Below, one piece after another: positions 49,897 through 59,869 of a stretch of 64,000 nt of DNA. Within the stretch, counting starts at the first letter, position 1, and each line of letters opens with the position of its first letter. The notes below the pieces were generated by a model that saw only the letters and a list, made by a program, of their open reading frames with translations, was not told where the DNA came from and did no database searches. The DNA lies in the NCBI RefSeq assembly GCF_000508165.1, contig NZ_AYOZ01000005.1:50533-114532 (forward strand), in the 5' to 3' direction. The position numbers and the translations under genes were made by a program. This DNA is from Marinomonas profundimaris (GTDB lineage Bacteria > Pseudomonadota > Gammaproteobacteria > Pseudomonadales > Marinomonadaceae).

Positions 49897-50373
49897 TTAT
49901 CGACGTAAGAATATCGGTCTTGGGTCGGCAACATCACCTTGATAGGCGATTGAAAACGGCTTATGGAGGGCGAGTGCGCTTTCTAAATTAACCTCTTCAT
50001 TGAATTGAAAGCCGTTAAAGCCAACGCGTAAAAGGTAACCTAGTTGATCAGGGATAAAGTGGCCAAGAGCGCGTATTTCACCTTGATAATGTAATCTTTC
50101 TCTTAACAGGCGTGCGTAGCTAAAACCACGGCCATCTGTAAAGGCTGGGAAATTAACCCCAATTACGTCAAATTGATTTATATCGATGTCCTGTAAAAAT
50201 TCAACGCCATCGCCTGCTTCAAGCCAAATGCCAACAACGGAGCCAATGGTGTCTTTTTCGCTCAGCCATTTTTGTGCTGGAACAATGCTATTCGACGTCA
50301 CTTCTTGCTCGGCGTCTTGCTGCCACACGTAAGTGTTGTCGATGATTTTGCCGTTCTTAATTAGCTTTGGCAT
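49897..50373 (-). CDS. DUF934 protein, partner of sulfite reductase
   Basis: 158 residues from ATG 50373, which lies inside the end of cysI (17-base overlap). DUF934 proteins have IDVIGVNFPAFTDGRGFS-type sequence in the middle (here DVIGVNFPAFTDGRG) and RALGHFIPDQLGYLLRVGF. They follow cysI-like genes in many proteobacteria and are thought to help sulfite reduction, for example as a stand-in for a reductase subunit or for siroheme handling; that role is not proven. The tight overlap supports joint action here. Confidence 0.88.
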   Translation of the reverse strand: MPKLIKNGKIIDNTYVWQQDAEQEVTSNSIVPAQKWLSEKDTIGSVVGIWLEAGDGVEFLQDIDINQFDVIGVNFPAFTDGRGFSYARLLRERLHYQGEIRALGHFIPDQLGYLLRVGFNGFQFNEEVNLESALALHKPFSIAYQGDVADPRPIFLRR

Positions 50374-52018
50374 AAGCAGCCTCTTTAAATGGTGTGATGC
50401 CAACACGGCGGTAAGTATCAATGAAGCGCTCTTCTTCAGAGCGATTTTCAACGTATACATTCATTAGTTTCTGGATGATGCGACTGACTTCTTCTTGGGC
50501 AAATGATGGTCCTAAAATTTTACCGATGCTAGCGTCATGGCCTGAAGCGCCACCAATGGAAACTTGGTAGAATTCTTCGCCTTTTTTGTCGACACCTAGA
50601 ATGCCGATGTTACCAACGTGGTGATGGCCACAGGCGTTCATGCAGCCAGAAATATTAAGGTCGATGTTGCCTAAGTCATATAGGTAGTCTAGGTCATTAA
50701 AGGTTTCTTGGATCTGTGCTGCAATTGGAATGGATTTCGCATTTGCCAAGGCGCAAAAATCGCCCCCTGGGCAGCAAATCATATCGGTTAATAAGCCAAG
50801 GGTCGGTGTTGCGAAGCCTGCTTCTTTTGATGCTTCCCAGAGTTCAACAAGTTTGTCTTGGCGAACATCTGATAGTACAAGGTTTTGTTCGTGACTAACA
50901 CGCAATTCGCCAAAGCTAAAAGTATCAGAAAGGTCGGCGGCTTTATGCATTTGCTCTGATGTTGCGTCACCTGGTGCTTGCCCTGGTTTTTTCAGTGTCA
51001 GTGTGACCACGCGATAACCAGATTTCTTGTGTTCGAATGTGTTGCGTTCGTACCAGCGTGCAAACCCAGCGCTATCAGCAAGTTTGCTGGTTAAAATGGA
51101 GGGCTGATTTTCCAAGGTATCGTAAGAGGGTTCAGAGAAGAAACCAGTAAGTCGATCAAATTCACTCATTGGCACCGTGCTTTCTTTGCCTTTTAAGTGC
51201 GCCCATTCGGCATCAACGCGGCTGCGAAATTCTTCAATACCCAGCGCTTTAACTAAAATTTTGATACGAGCTTTGTATTTGTTGTCACGACGGCCGTGCT
51301 GGTTATAAACGCGGATGATAGCGTCTAGGTAAGTCAGTAAATCTGCACGGGGGATGAATTCACTGATAGTAACGCCTACCATTGGGGTACGACCAAGGCC
51401 GCCACCGACAATGACTTTGAAGCCAATTTCACCGGCGTCATTTTTCTTGATATGTAGGCCAATGTCATGGACTTGTGTTGCGGCACGATCAGCAGATTCA
51501 GTCGCATTAACGGCAATCTTGAATTTACGGGGTAAGAACGCAAATTCTGGATGAAAGGTTGACCATTGGCGAATCAGTTCACAGTAAGGGCGAGGATCAA
51601 CGATTTCATCTGCGATGACGCCAGCGTATTGGTCTGTCGTGGTGTTACGAATGCAGTTGCCGCTGGTTTGTACCGCGTGCATTTGTACTTCAGCAAGTTC
51701 CGCTAAAATATCTGGCACATCTTCCAGTTTTGGCCAGTTTAGTTGTAAATTTTGGCGTGTACTGAAGTGACCATAAGATCTATCGTAACGACAACTGATA
51801 TCGGCTAATTTACGCAATTGCGTGCTGGAAAGCATTCCGTAAGGAATCGCAATGCGCAGCATAGGAGCATAGCGCTGCACGTAAAGTCCGTTCTGAAGTC
51901 GTAACGGTAAAAATTCTTGCTCGCTGAGCTCTTTGTTTAAATAGCGGCGTGTTTGGTCGCGGAATTGTGCTACACGCTCTTCAACAAGCTGTTGGTCAAT
52001 TGCGTCGTATTGATACAT
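50357..52018 (-). CDS. cysI: Sulfite/nitrite reductase hemoprotein
   Basis: 553 residues of the siroheme, 4Fe-4S reductase family. The cluster cysteines are in CCPGGDFC (near residue 415) and SGCMNACGHHHVGN (near 460). The N-terminal siroheme-binding halves show HFSTRQNLQLNW and SGNCIRNTTTD. The enzyme most likely reduces sulfite to sulfide for cysteine synthesis; ferredoxin or an unknown partner must supply electrons, since no cysJ is nearby. The DUF934 partner and cysB 3 kb away fit the sulfur role. Confidence 0.9.
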   Translation of the reverse strand: MYQYDAIDQQLVEERVAQFRDQTRRYLNKELSEQEFLPLRLQNGLYVQRYAPMLRIAIPYGMLSSTQLRKLADISCRYDRSYGHFSTRQNLQLNWPKLEDVPDILAELAEVQMHAVQTSGNCIRNTTTDQYAGVIADEIVDPRPYCELIRQWSTFHPEFAFLPRKFKIAVNATESADRAATQVHDIGLHIKKNDAGEIGFKVIVGGGLGRTPMVGVTISEFIPRADLLTYLDAIIRVYNQHGRRDNKYKARIKILVKALGIEEFRSRVDAEWAHLKGKESTVPMSEFDRLTGFFSEPSYDTLENQPSILTSKLADSAGFARWYERNTFEHKKSGYRVVTLTLKKPGQAPGDATSEQMHKAADLSDTFSFGELRVSHEQNLVLSDVRQDKLVELWEASKEAGFATPTLGLLTDMICCPGGDFCALANAKSIPIAAQIQETFNDLDYLYDLGNIDLNISGCMNACGHHHVGNIGILGVDKKGEEFYQVSIGGASGHDASIGKILGPSFAQEEVSRIIQKLMNVYVENRSEEERFIDTYRRVGITPFKEAAYAKAN

Positions 52019-52172
52019 AGTGAAATGAACCGTGGTTAATAAATGTTAGTTAGCGCATCTTAGCAAATATCCTTTATTCTAAAAATGAATATTTATCTAT
52101 ATCTTTAGGGGTTTTTCTAATAAGGCTTATTCAAGTCTGCCCTTTTTTAGGCAATTTATAGAAAAAGGAAAA

Positions 52173-52225
52173 ATACCCTACTTTTTTACTTGGTCTTTGG
52201 CTTTGCTCTTTATCTGCTGTAATAT
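52173..52225 (+). promoter_or_regulatory. Candidate nfuA promoter and IscR-like half-site
   Basis: TTGGCT (52197-52202), 17 bases, TAATAT (52220-52225) is a plausible promoter. Just upstream, ATACCCTACTTTTTTAC resembles the left half of a type 1 IscR site (ATACCYGACT); the right half is poor. Confidence 0.35.
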
Positions 52226-52266
52226 AGCGCCTATTGATCGTTATGTAGATTTAGAAAAGGGTTGTT

Positions 52267-52848
52267 ATGAACATTACCATTACGGATAGTGCCCAAGAAT
52301 ACCTATCGTCTTTGCTTGAGAAGCAAGGAGTGGAAGGTATTGCCGTGCGAATATTTATTCAGCAGCCAGGTACGCCTTATGCTGAAACTTGCCTTGCTTA
52401 CTGTCGTCCAGACGAAGTAAACGAAACCGATGAAATTTTGAATTTACCCAAGTTAAAAGTGTACCTTGAAAAAATGTCCGTCACTTTTTTGGATGAGGCG
52501 TTTGTTGACTACGCAACAGAAAAAATGGGTGGTCAATTAACCATCAAGGCACCGAATGCCAAAATGCCTAAAGTCACTGCAGACAGTCCGATTGAAGATC
52601 AGATTAACTATGTTCTGTATTCGGATATTAATCCAGGCTTGGCGGCTCATGGTGGTGAAGTTAGTCTTTTAGAGGTGGTTGATGGTAACGTCGCCGTACT
52701 AAAATTTGGCGGCGGTTGTCAGGGTTGCAGTGCTGTCGATCTAACCCTTAAAGAAGGCGTGGAAAAAACCTTAATGGAAAAGGTTCCGGGTCTGATTGCG
52801 GTGAAAGATTCCACCGATCACACGGTGACAGATAACGCGTTCATGTAA
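52267..52848 (+). CDS. nfuA: Fe-S biogenesis protein NfuA
   Basis: 193 residues. The N-terminal A-type-like domain (residues 1-90) lacks its cysteines apart from the C near YCRP, and the C-terminal Nfu domain has CQGCSAVD near residue 150, the CxxC that carries a 4Fe-4S cluster. NfuA delivers clusters to target proteins under oxidative or iron stress. The start ATG has AAAAGG upstream. It lies next to sulfite reductase, itself a siroheme Fe-S enzyme. Confidence 0.95.
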   Translation: MNITITDSAQEYLSSLLEKQGVEGIAVRIFIQQPGTPYAETCLAYCRPDEVNETDEILNLPKLKVYLEKMSVTFLDEAFVDYATEKMGGQLTIKAPNAKMPKVTADSPIEDQINYVLYSDINPGLAAHGGEVSLLEVVDGNVAVLKFGGGCQGCSAVDLTLKEGVEKTLMEKVPGLIAVKDSTDHTVTDNAFM

Positions 52849-52862
52849 GTGCTATTTAGTAG

Positions 52863-52901
52863 AAAAGGGGAAATCGTTTATAAGCGATTTCCCCTTTTTT
52901 A
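52863..52901. terminator. Bidirectional terminator between nfuA and DAHP synthase
   Basis: AAAGGGGAAATCG pairs with CGATTTCCCCTTT (13 bp), with U tracts on both strands. Confidence 0.92.
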
Positions 52902-52923
52902 TGTTTGCTTCTAGTCTAAACCC

Positions 52924-54000
52924 TTATCCACGTTGACGTTTTGGAAGCGTATCGCGTAGAGAGTTAGCCATGTCTGTTAGTGTTTTTTCTGTTGTATCCC
53001 AATCGATGCAGGCATCGGTAATGGATACGCCATATGTTAGATCTTTTAAGTCTGTAGGGACTTTTTGATTTCCCCAGCCGATGTTACTTTCGATCATCAG
53101 GCCCATAATAGAGTTGTTACCCTCTAAAATTTGTTGAGTGGAATCTTCTGCAACGGTTACCTGACGTTCAGGTTTTTTGTTTGAGTTCTCGTGAGAGCAA
53201 TCCACCATGATATTATGCTTTAGTTTTGCGGCGGTTAATGCGGCTTCACTTAATGCAATGTTGGCGGCGTCATAGTTTGGTAAACCGTTGCCGCCACGAA
53301 GTACAAGGTGACCATAGCCATTGCCTTTGGTATTAACAATGCTTACTTCACCGCTTTCGTTAATGCCTAAAAAAGAATGCGAGTGAGAGACAGACTGCAT
53401 TGCATTTACGGCAACGGTTAAGCCGCCATCTGTACCATTTTTAAAGCCAACAGGTCCTGATAATCCAGACGCCATCTCACGGTGAGTTTGTGATTCGGTT
53501 GTGCGTGCGCCAATCGCAGACCAGCTAATTAGGTCTTGAATATATTGTGGTGAAATTGGATCTAATGCTTCAGTGGCAAGTGGAAGACCAAGTTCAGCTA
53601 AATCGATTAATAATTTACGTCCGATTCGAATGCCTTTGTCTATGTCAAAAGTTCCATCAAGATTTGGATCGTTTATTAAGCCTTTCCAGCCTACTGTAGT
53701 GCGAGGTTTTTCAAAATAAGCGCGCATAATGATGTATAGCGTATCATCTAGTTTCTCTGCGAGCGTTTTAAGACGTTTGGCGTAATCTATAGCGGCCTGA
53801 GTGTCGTGGATGGAGCATGGGCCAATGACAATGGCTAAACGGTGATCTTTGCCATCCATAATGTTCTTAATGACGTCACGAGATTCCGCTACGTGGCGGC
53901 TAACGCTTTCGTTTACAGGCAGTTCTTTCTTTAATTGACTCGGTGTTACCAAAGAGGTAAAAGAGGCAATATTTAAGTCTTCAAGACGTGTATTACTCAT
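52924..54000 (-). CDS. 3-deoxy-7-phosphoheptulonate synthase (class I, AroFGH type)
   Basis: 358 residues. It condenses PEP with erythrose 4-phosphate, the first shikimate step. Motifs: IGPCSIHD near residue 60, EKPRTTVGWKG, ATEALDPISPQY, SAIGARTTESQTHREMASG and MVDCSHENSNK. Which amino acid controls it (Tyr, Phe or Trp type) cannot be told from the sequence alone. It is transcribed alone on the minus strand, with the TauE-type gene upstream. Confidence 0.92.
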   Translation of the reverse strand: MSNTRLEDLNIASFTSLVTPSQLKKELPVNESVSRHVAESRDVIKNIMDGKDHRLAIVIGPCSIHDTQAAIDYAKRLKTLAEKLDDTLYIIMRAYFEKPRTTVGWKGLINDPNLDGTFDIDKGIRIGRKLLIDLAELGLPLATEALDPISPQYIQDLISWSAIGARTTESQTHREMASGLSGPVGFKNGTDGGLTVAVNAMQSVSHSHSFLGINESGEVSIVNTKGNGYGHLVLRGGNGLPNYDAANIALSEAALTAAKLKHNIMVDCSHENSNKKPERQVTVAEDSTQQILEGNNSIMGLMIESNIGWGNQKVPTDLKDLTYGVSITDACIDWDTTEKTLTDMANSLRDTLPKRQRG

Positions 54001-54063
54001 TGCGGGGTTTCCTGATTTTTGCTTTTAGTTATAGCCTCTAACAATATCGTGTTTTTATAGATG

Positions 54064-54085
54064 AATGAACCGCTAGCGGTTCATT
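54064..54085. repeat. 22-bp perfect palindrome downstream of tauE
   Basis: AATGAACCGCT followed by its exact reverse complement. On the plus strand a T run follows. It lies between the start of DAHP synthase and the end of tauE, both minus-strand; it could terminate tauE poorly or be a binding site for a dimeric regulator. Confidence 0.6.
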
Positions 54086-54095
54086 TTTTGTGTTT

Positions 54096-54857
54096 TTAGA
54101 AGAAAAGATACTTTACGCCAAAAGATAAAAGAGCTGTGGCTAAAATTGGTTGCAAAATATGATTGGGAACGTGGCTGGCAATGCGGGTTCCTATGTAAAT
54201 TGTTGGGATAGAACCAATTAATAAAGCAACCAGCAAGGTGTAATCGACATTGCCTAAAAGCAAGTGACCAATACCCGCGACGAGCGTTAAAGGTACGGCA
54301 TGCGCAAGATCAGTTCCAACTATATTTTTGGCTCTCATAATAGGAAATAATATCATCATGATGGCGGTGCCCAGTGCGCCTGCGCCAACAGAAGTTAGTG
54401 TTACCAATATCCCCAGTATAAAACCGCAGATAAAAATGATTTTTGTTCCCATTTTTTCACTGACGTGAATGTTTAATGCTTTGGTGAGTTTTGATCTAAA
54501 TAAAATGACGACAGCGGTAACGACAAGCATGAGCCCTAAAGAGCCTGTCAGTATTTCTTGGTAGTGATCGGGTTTTTCGAATCGAGACAATGCCCAGACC
54601 GTCAGAAAAGAAGCGGGTAGGCTTCCTGCAGCCATGGCAAACACGATTTTCCAATTAACGTTGCCGCGTTTTGCATGCATGACAACCCCTGTGCTTTTCG
54701 CAATGCCTGCGTACATAAGGTCGGTGCCGATTGCTATATGAGGAGGGATGCCCAGCATTAATAGTAGAGGTGTCATTAATGAGCCGCCGCCAACGCCAGT
54801 AATCCCTACTGCCAAACCAACTGCTGCGCCTGCACAAATGTACCAGAAAAAATCCAT
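54096..54857 (-). CDS. TauE/SafE-family membrane exporter
   Basis: 253 residues with about eight hydrophobic segments. The family hallmark AVGITGVGGGSLMTPLLLML lies at residues 15-34 and repeats in a related form as LTSVGAGALGTAIMMIL near 155. TauE/SafE proteins export sulfite, sulfoacetate or related organosulfur compounds, or take up sulfate. It is divergent from cysB with a 108-base gap, and cysI lies 2 kb away, so a sulfur-related substrate is likely. Confidence 0.85.
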   Translation of the reverse strand: MDFFWYICAGAAVGLAVGITGVGGGSLMTPLLLMLGIPPHIAIGTDLMYAGIAKSTGVVMHAKRGNVNWKIVFAMAAGSLPASFLTVWALSRFEKPDHYQEILTGSLGLMLVVTAVVILFRSKLTKALNIHVSEKMGTKIIFICGFILGILVTLTSVGAGALGTAIMMILFPIMRAKNIVGTDLAHAVPLTLVAGIGHLLLGNVDYTLLVALLIGSIPTIYIGTRIASHVPNHILQPILATALLSFGVKYLFF

Positions 54858-54923
54858 CAGTAAACCATATCGAAGTTATTTAAGCTGGCAACACTAGATC
54901 TTTTTTACTATTCTATAAAGTAA

Positions 54924-55940
<1,017 letters not shown>

Positions 55941-55954
55941 TTTTCTAGATTTTG

Positions 55955-56047
55955 AAAAAAACCGCGTCATAGATGCCTATGAAGTGACCCTCATTAGTTG
56001 GACTAATCCAATTACTGGGGGTCACTTCACTATGTCGCGGTTTTTTT
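55955..56047. terminator. Bidirectional cysB/wrbA terminator, interrupted by a short element
   Basis: AAAAAACCGCG-T-CATAG (55956-55972) pairs with CTATG-T-CGCGGTTTTTT (56030-56046). With the insert at 55980-56029 and one copy of CTA removed, the stem would have a loop of only ATGC, a typical terminator for two convergent genes. Confidence 0.8.
55980..56029. mobile_element. 50-bp remnant or MITE made of two IS3-like inverted ends
   Basis: The element begins TGAAGTGACCC and ends GGGTCACTTCA. The two 25-base arms match at 21 of 25 positions when one is reverse-complemented. The ends resemble the TGAnnTGACCCC...TTGGA ends of IS3-family elements. A CTA repeat flanks it at 55977-55979 and 56030-56032, as a 3-bp target duplication. 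There is no internal coding sequence. Confidence 0.6.
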
Positions 56048-56065
56048 ATTGTTAAGTCTTAAAAA

Positions 56066-56668
56066 TCACTTTTGTAGCTTCAAGGCCATTTCAGCGATGC
56101 GTTTTCCTTGCGCTTCACACAGCGCCTTTTCGTCATTGGTTAGGGTGTTTTCACTGGAGCTGTTTGCCAGATGGCTTGCACCATAGGGTGTGCCGCCAGC
56201 GAGTGTGCTAATCAGTTCTTTGTTTTTGTATGGAAGTCCAACCCAAATCATGCCGTGATGCAGTAGTGGCGTCATCATGCTGTGAAGGCATTGTTCTTGT
56301 CCGCCATGCATGGTGCTTGCGCTGGTGAAGCCACACGCTGGTTTATCTATTAATTGTCCTGTCAGCCACAGTGTTGAGGTTTGGTCGATGAAGTGCTTGA
56401 GTGGGGCGGCCATGCTGCCAAAATAGGATGGAGATCCCATTGCCAGGCCAGAACAATTCGCCAACTCTTCTAATGTGCAGTATGGCGCGCCGTCGTCAGG
56501 TAGAGCGGGCGAGGCGATTTTTGTTGTGTCCGATACGTCCGGGACTTGTCGTATCTTAGCTTCAATGTCGCTCACTTTATTGATGCCACGTGCGATGTGT
56601 TTGGCCATTTCCGAAATAGAACCATGTCGACTGTAGAATAAAACCAATATGTATGGCGTGGTAATCAC
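56066..56668 (-). CDS. wrbA: WrbA-like flavoprotein NAD(P)H:quinone oxidoreductase
   Basis: 200 residues of the flavodoxin fold. The FMN phosphate loop is YSRHGSISEMAKHIARGI near residue 13, and GSPSYFGSMAAPLKHFID near 80 and the GGQEQCLHSM block near 122 are typical of WrbA. It reduces quinones by two electrons and protects against oxidative stress. It is next to and probably co-transcribed with the ArsC-like gene (14-base gap). Confidence 0.88.
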   Translation of the reverse strand: MITTPYILVLFYSRHGSISEMAKHIARGINKVSDIEAKIRQVPDVSDTTKIASPALPDDGAPYCTLEELANCSGLAMGSPSYFGSMAAPLKHFIDQTSTLWLTGQLIDKPACGFTSASTMHGGQEQCLHSMMTPLLHHGMIWVGLPYKNKELISTLAGGTPYGASHLANSSSENTLTNDEKALCEAQGKRIAEMALKLQK

Positions 56669-56682
56669 TTAAGCCTTCCTTG

Positions 56683-57027
56683 TTATTTGAATAGTGCCAA
56701 AACGCTTTCAGGTGGGCGTCCGATGATGGCTTTGTTGTTGTGAATGACGATTGGGCGTTCTATCAATTTCGGATTGTTGTGCATTGATTGTAAGCGCTCT
56801 TCGTCGCTCGATTCTTTATTTAGGCCTAGTTCTTTGTAGATGTCTTCTTTGGTGCGCATAAGTTCTAGAGGTGAGACTTGTAGTTGGGCGAGGAGTGCTT
56901 GCAATTCTTCAATGCTAGGCGTGTCTTGCAAATACATTCTGATGATAGGTTGGATGTTGTTTTCTTCTAGGAGTTGTAAGGTTTGGCGTGACTTTGAGCA
57001 GCGAGGGTTGTGATAAATAGTGGTCAT
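56683..57027 (-). CDS. ArsC family protein (YfgD-like glutaredoxin-fold reductase)
   Basis: 114 residues. The N-terminal YHNPRCSKSRQTLQLLEE carries the active Cys near residue 10; the later RTKEDIYKELGL and RPIVIHNNKAIIGRPPE are typical of the ArsC group. Without an ars operon, it is more likely the YfgD-type housekeeping member than a true arsenate-resistance enzyme. It leads the pair with wrbA. Confidence 0.88.
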   Translation of the reverse strand: MTTIYHNPRCSKSRQTLQLLEENNIQPIIRMYLQDTPSIEELQALLAQLQVSPLELMRTKEDIYKELGLNKESSDEERLQSMHNNPKLIERPIVIHNNKAIIGRPPESVLALFK

Positions 57028-57072
57028 GTTTGGATCCTATTTAGAAATATTTTTTCTTTCTTGCAAAACGCA

Positions 57073-57114
57073 ATGATGCCTGACAGGCGTTAAGGTTATT
57101 CTGTCAGGCATCAT
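57073..57114. other. 14-bp perfect hairpin downstream of proS
   Basis: ATGATGCCTGACAG pairs with CTGTCAGGCATCAT around a 14-base loop. It lies after the proS stop, with a weak U tract on the minus strand. Confidence 0.6.
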
Positions 57115-57118
57115 GTTA

Positions 57119-58843
57119 TTATTTTTTGCTGAGAATGAAATCGATCGCGTCGGCGATGACGACGTCTTCGTTTTCACCGGCTTTACGATGTTTGTATTCT
57201 AATGTGCCTTTTTCTAAGCCTTTATCACCTACAACGAGACGATGTGGGATGCCCAATAATTCACAATCCGCAAATTTAACGCCAGGGCGTTCTTTACGAT
57301 CATCCAGTAATACGTCTAAACCTTTTGCTTTTAGTTCCGTGTATAGACGATCGCACTCGGCGCGCACCGCTTCTGATTTATCGTAATTCATCGCGATAAT
57401 GGCGATATCAAAGGGTGCGATGCTTTCTGGCCACAAAATGCCTTTGTCATCGTAATTTTGTTCAATGGCCGCTGCAACGATACGAGACACGCCAATGCCG
57501 TAACAGCCCATGTGCATGACTTGTGCTTTTCCGTTCTCATCCAATACCGTGGCTTTTAATGCTTCTGCGTATTGTTGGCCAAGTTGGAAAATATGGCCCA
57601 CTTCGATGCCGCGCTTAATAACAATGCTGCCCTGGCCGTCTGGTGAAGGATCACCTTCAACGACGTTGCGAATATCAGCAATTTCAAATTCTGCGCAATC
57701 ACGTTCCCAATTCAAGCCTGTGAAGTGGTAGTCGTCTTTGTTTGCGCCAGCACAGAAATCAGACATGACGGCAGCAGAGCGATCGGCAATCACGCGAATG
57801 CCTTTATCTTTAAGGTCTTTAGGGCCGATAGAACCCGGCGCGCAGCCAATTTTTGCCACAATGTCGCTTTCGTCTGCAAACTCAAAAGGCACAACAAGAC
57901 CGGACAGTTTTTCCACTTTGATTTCATTGATGTTGTGATCACCACGAAGCACAAGCGCGACGATAGTTGGTTGCTCGTTTTCATCGATGGCTTTTACCAG
58001 CATGGTTTTGACCGTGCTAGTGACGTTGAGCTTAAGGAATTCAGCGACCTTCTGAATGGTTTTGCAATCTGGAGTGAAGACTTCCGTCAAGGCTTGTGTT
58101 GGCGCGTCTGCTTTTTCTTTTAGGCAAACGGCTTCTGCTAGCTCTATATTGGCAGCGAAATCAGAAGAATCACTGAAAGCAATGTCGTCTTCACCAGAGT
58201 CGGCCAAAACATGAAACTCGTGAGAGAATGCTCCGCCGATACTGCCTGTGTCTGCGCGCACTGGGCGATAGTCTAAGCCAATGCGGTCGAATACGTTGCA
58301 ATACGCTTGGTGCATGACGTCATAAGTTTGCTGTAAGGATTCTGCGCCAACGTGGAATGAATAGGCGTCTTTCATGCAAAACTCGCGTGAGCGCATGACG
58401 CCGAAGCGAGGGCGGACTTCGTCACGGAATTTGGTCTGAATTTGGAAGAAGTTCATTGGAAGTTGCTTGTAGCTGGTTAATTCATTGCGCGCAAGTTCGG
58501 TGATGACTTCTTCATGAGTTGGGCCAAGGCAATAGTCACGGCCGTGGCGATCTTTTAGGCGAAGTAATTCTGCGCCGTATTTCTGCCAGCGACCTGTTTC
58601 TTGCCACAGTTCAGCGGGCTGAACGCCTGGCATCATGACTTCCAAAGAACCTGCTTTTTCCATTTCGTCTCGAACAATGCTTTCGACTTTACGAAATACT
58701 TTAAGTCCAGTCGGTAGCCAAGTGTATAAGCCTTTTGAAATCTGGCGAATCATACCTGCACGAATCATGAGTTGGTGGCTGGTCACCACCGCGTCGGTTG
58801 GGGCTTCACGTAGGGTTGAGAATAAATAGTTACTTGCGCGCAT
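57119..58843 (-). CDS. proS: Prolyl-tRNA synthetase
   Basis: 574 residues, the bacterial type with an editing insertion domain. Class II motif 2 lies in the [21 protein letters not shown] region around residues 140-160, motif 3 near [13 protein letters not shown] in the second half, and the anticodon-binding domain is C-terminal with [13 protein letters not shown]. It charges tRNA-Pro, and the insert removes mischarged Ala. It starts at ATG 58843 ([15 protein letters not shown]), as in the family. Confidence 0.97.
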   Translation of the reverse strand: MRASNYLFSTLREAPTDAVVTSHQLMIRAGMIRQISKGLYTWLPTGLKVFRKVESIVRDEMEKAGSLEVMMPGVQPAELWQETGRWQKYGAELLRLKDRHGRDYCLGPTHEEVITELARNELTSYKQLPMNFFQIQTKFRDEVRPRFGVMRSREFCMKDAYSFHVGAESLQQTYDVMHQAYCNVFDRIGLDYRPVRADTGSIGGAFSHEFHVLADSGEDDIAFSDSSDFAANIELAEAVCLKEKADAPTQALTEVFTPDCKTIQKVAEFLKLNVTSTVKTMLVKAIDENEQPTIVALVLRGDHNINEIKVEKLSGLVVPFEFADESDIVAKIGCAPGSIGPKDLKDKGIRVIADRSAAVMSDFCAGANKDDYHFTGLNWERDCAEFEIADIRNVVEGDPSPDGQGSIVIKRGIEVGHIFQLGQQYAEALKATVLDENGKAQVMHMGCYGIGVSRIVAAAIEQNYDDKGILWPESIAPFDIAIIAMNYDKSEAVRAECDRLYTELKAKGLDVLLDDRKERPGVKFADCELLGIPHRLVVGDKGLEKGTLEYKHRKAGENEDVVIADAIDFILSKK

Positions 58844-58914
58844 AATAATGTTTGTACTTTAAGTGAGAGTGATTAACGTTAGTGTCAAAAATAAAACCGT
58901 AAACAATAAATATC

Positions 58915-59784
58915 TTAACCGGCGAAGCGAGGCTCAATTAGGCCCTTAACCGTTGTCTCAAAAGCAAATATTCCGCCAGCTTGAGGGAATTGCTTTAGTT
59001 CCTCTTCTGTTTGTGCGCCTCGACAAGTGCTCACAAAAAGAGTCTTCATGTCGGGGCCGCCAAACGCGACCATGGTCGGGTAAGTTGCTGGCACTGTGTG
59101 TTCTTCTAAAATCTCACCTTGAGGGTTGATTTTGACAACGCGTTGTCCTTGATACAGTGCGGACCAGTAATTGCCTTCACTATCAACGGCGGCGCCATCT
59201 GGGCGACCATTGCCGTGTGGAAATTGAATGAAAACACGCTTATTCGAGGCTGAGCCTGTTTCTATATCATAATCAAACTGATAAACCACATGATTTGGCG
59301 TATCTGAGTAATACATGATGGTGTTGTCTGGTGAGAAAGCCAAACCATTTGATGTCCAAGCGGCCTGGTCTATTAGTGTTTCTTGTCCGTTACTGAATTG
59401 GTGTAGCGCACCATTAAAGGCGTCTTTAGGAGAGTACATAGTGCCAGCCAGAAAACGGCCTTTCGCATCGCATCGTCCATCATTAAAGCGTGTGGTTTTT
59501 TGATCGTAAGTTGCAAGCCAGTAGGGCTTCATATCTGCGGTGAAGCTTTCAAATGTATAGACACCGGAGCGGAATGCAGCAATGAAACCGCCATTTGTGT
59601 CTAGCGAGAAACAGCCAATTTCTTCATTAAAGGTACGGCTTTCGACCTTTTTTGTTTGAAGGTTGTAGGCGTGAAGTTTGAAAGAATCAATGTCAACAAA
59701 ATAGAGCGTTTGAGTGCGTTCGTCCCAACGAGGACATTCGGCTAATTTTGCTTGTGCGTCTAAAGCACATTGCATATCCGTCAT
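58915..59784 (-). CDS. SMP-30/gluconolactonase/LRE family protein
   Basis: 289 residues forming a six-bladed beta-propeller. Metal-site residues are suggested by LAECPRWDE near residue 14 (Glu), TRFNDGRCDAKGRFLAGTM near 97 (Asn), TSNGLAFSPD near 147 (Asn) and RPDGAAVDSEGNYW near 197 (Asp). Enzymes of this family hydrolyse sugar lactones such as gluconolactone. No sugar dehydrogenase or dehydratase is next to it, so the substrate is unknown. A later start at Met4 is possible. Confidence 0.88.
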   Translation of the reverse strand: MTDMQCALDAQAKLAECPRWDERTQTLYFVDIDSFKLHAYNLQTKKVESRTFNEEIGCFSLDTNGGFIAAFRSGVYTFESFTADMKPYWLATYDQKTTRFNDGRCDAKGRFLAGTMYSPKDAFNGALHQFSNGQETLIDQAAWTSNGLAFSPDNTIMYYSDTPNHVVYQFDYDIETGSASNKRVFIQFPHGNGRPDGAAVDSEGNYWSALYQGQRVVKINPQGEILEEHTVPATYPTMVAFGGPDMKTLFVSTCRGAQTEEELKQFPQAGGIFAFETTVKGLIEPRFAG

Positions 59785-59869
59785 GCGGGCTCCAAGTCTC
59801 TGAGAGTTTTTAAAAATAGGGTGCTATAGTGCTTATTAAAGCCTTTTTTGTAAATAGGAAGATGTAAAG

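Noticed and set aside
56683..57027. ArsC-like gene as part of an arsenic resistance system
   Set aside because: No arsR/arsB/arsH neighbours; the ArsR-family gene at 28388 is distant and HlyU-like, so a YfgD-type housekeeping role is likelier.
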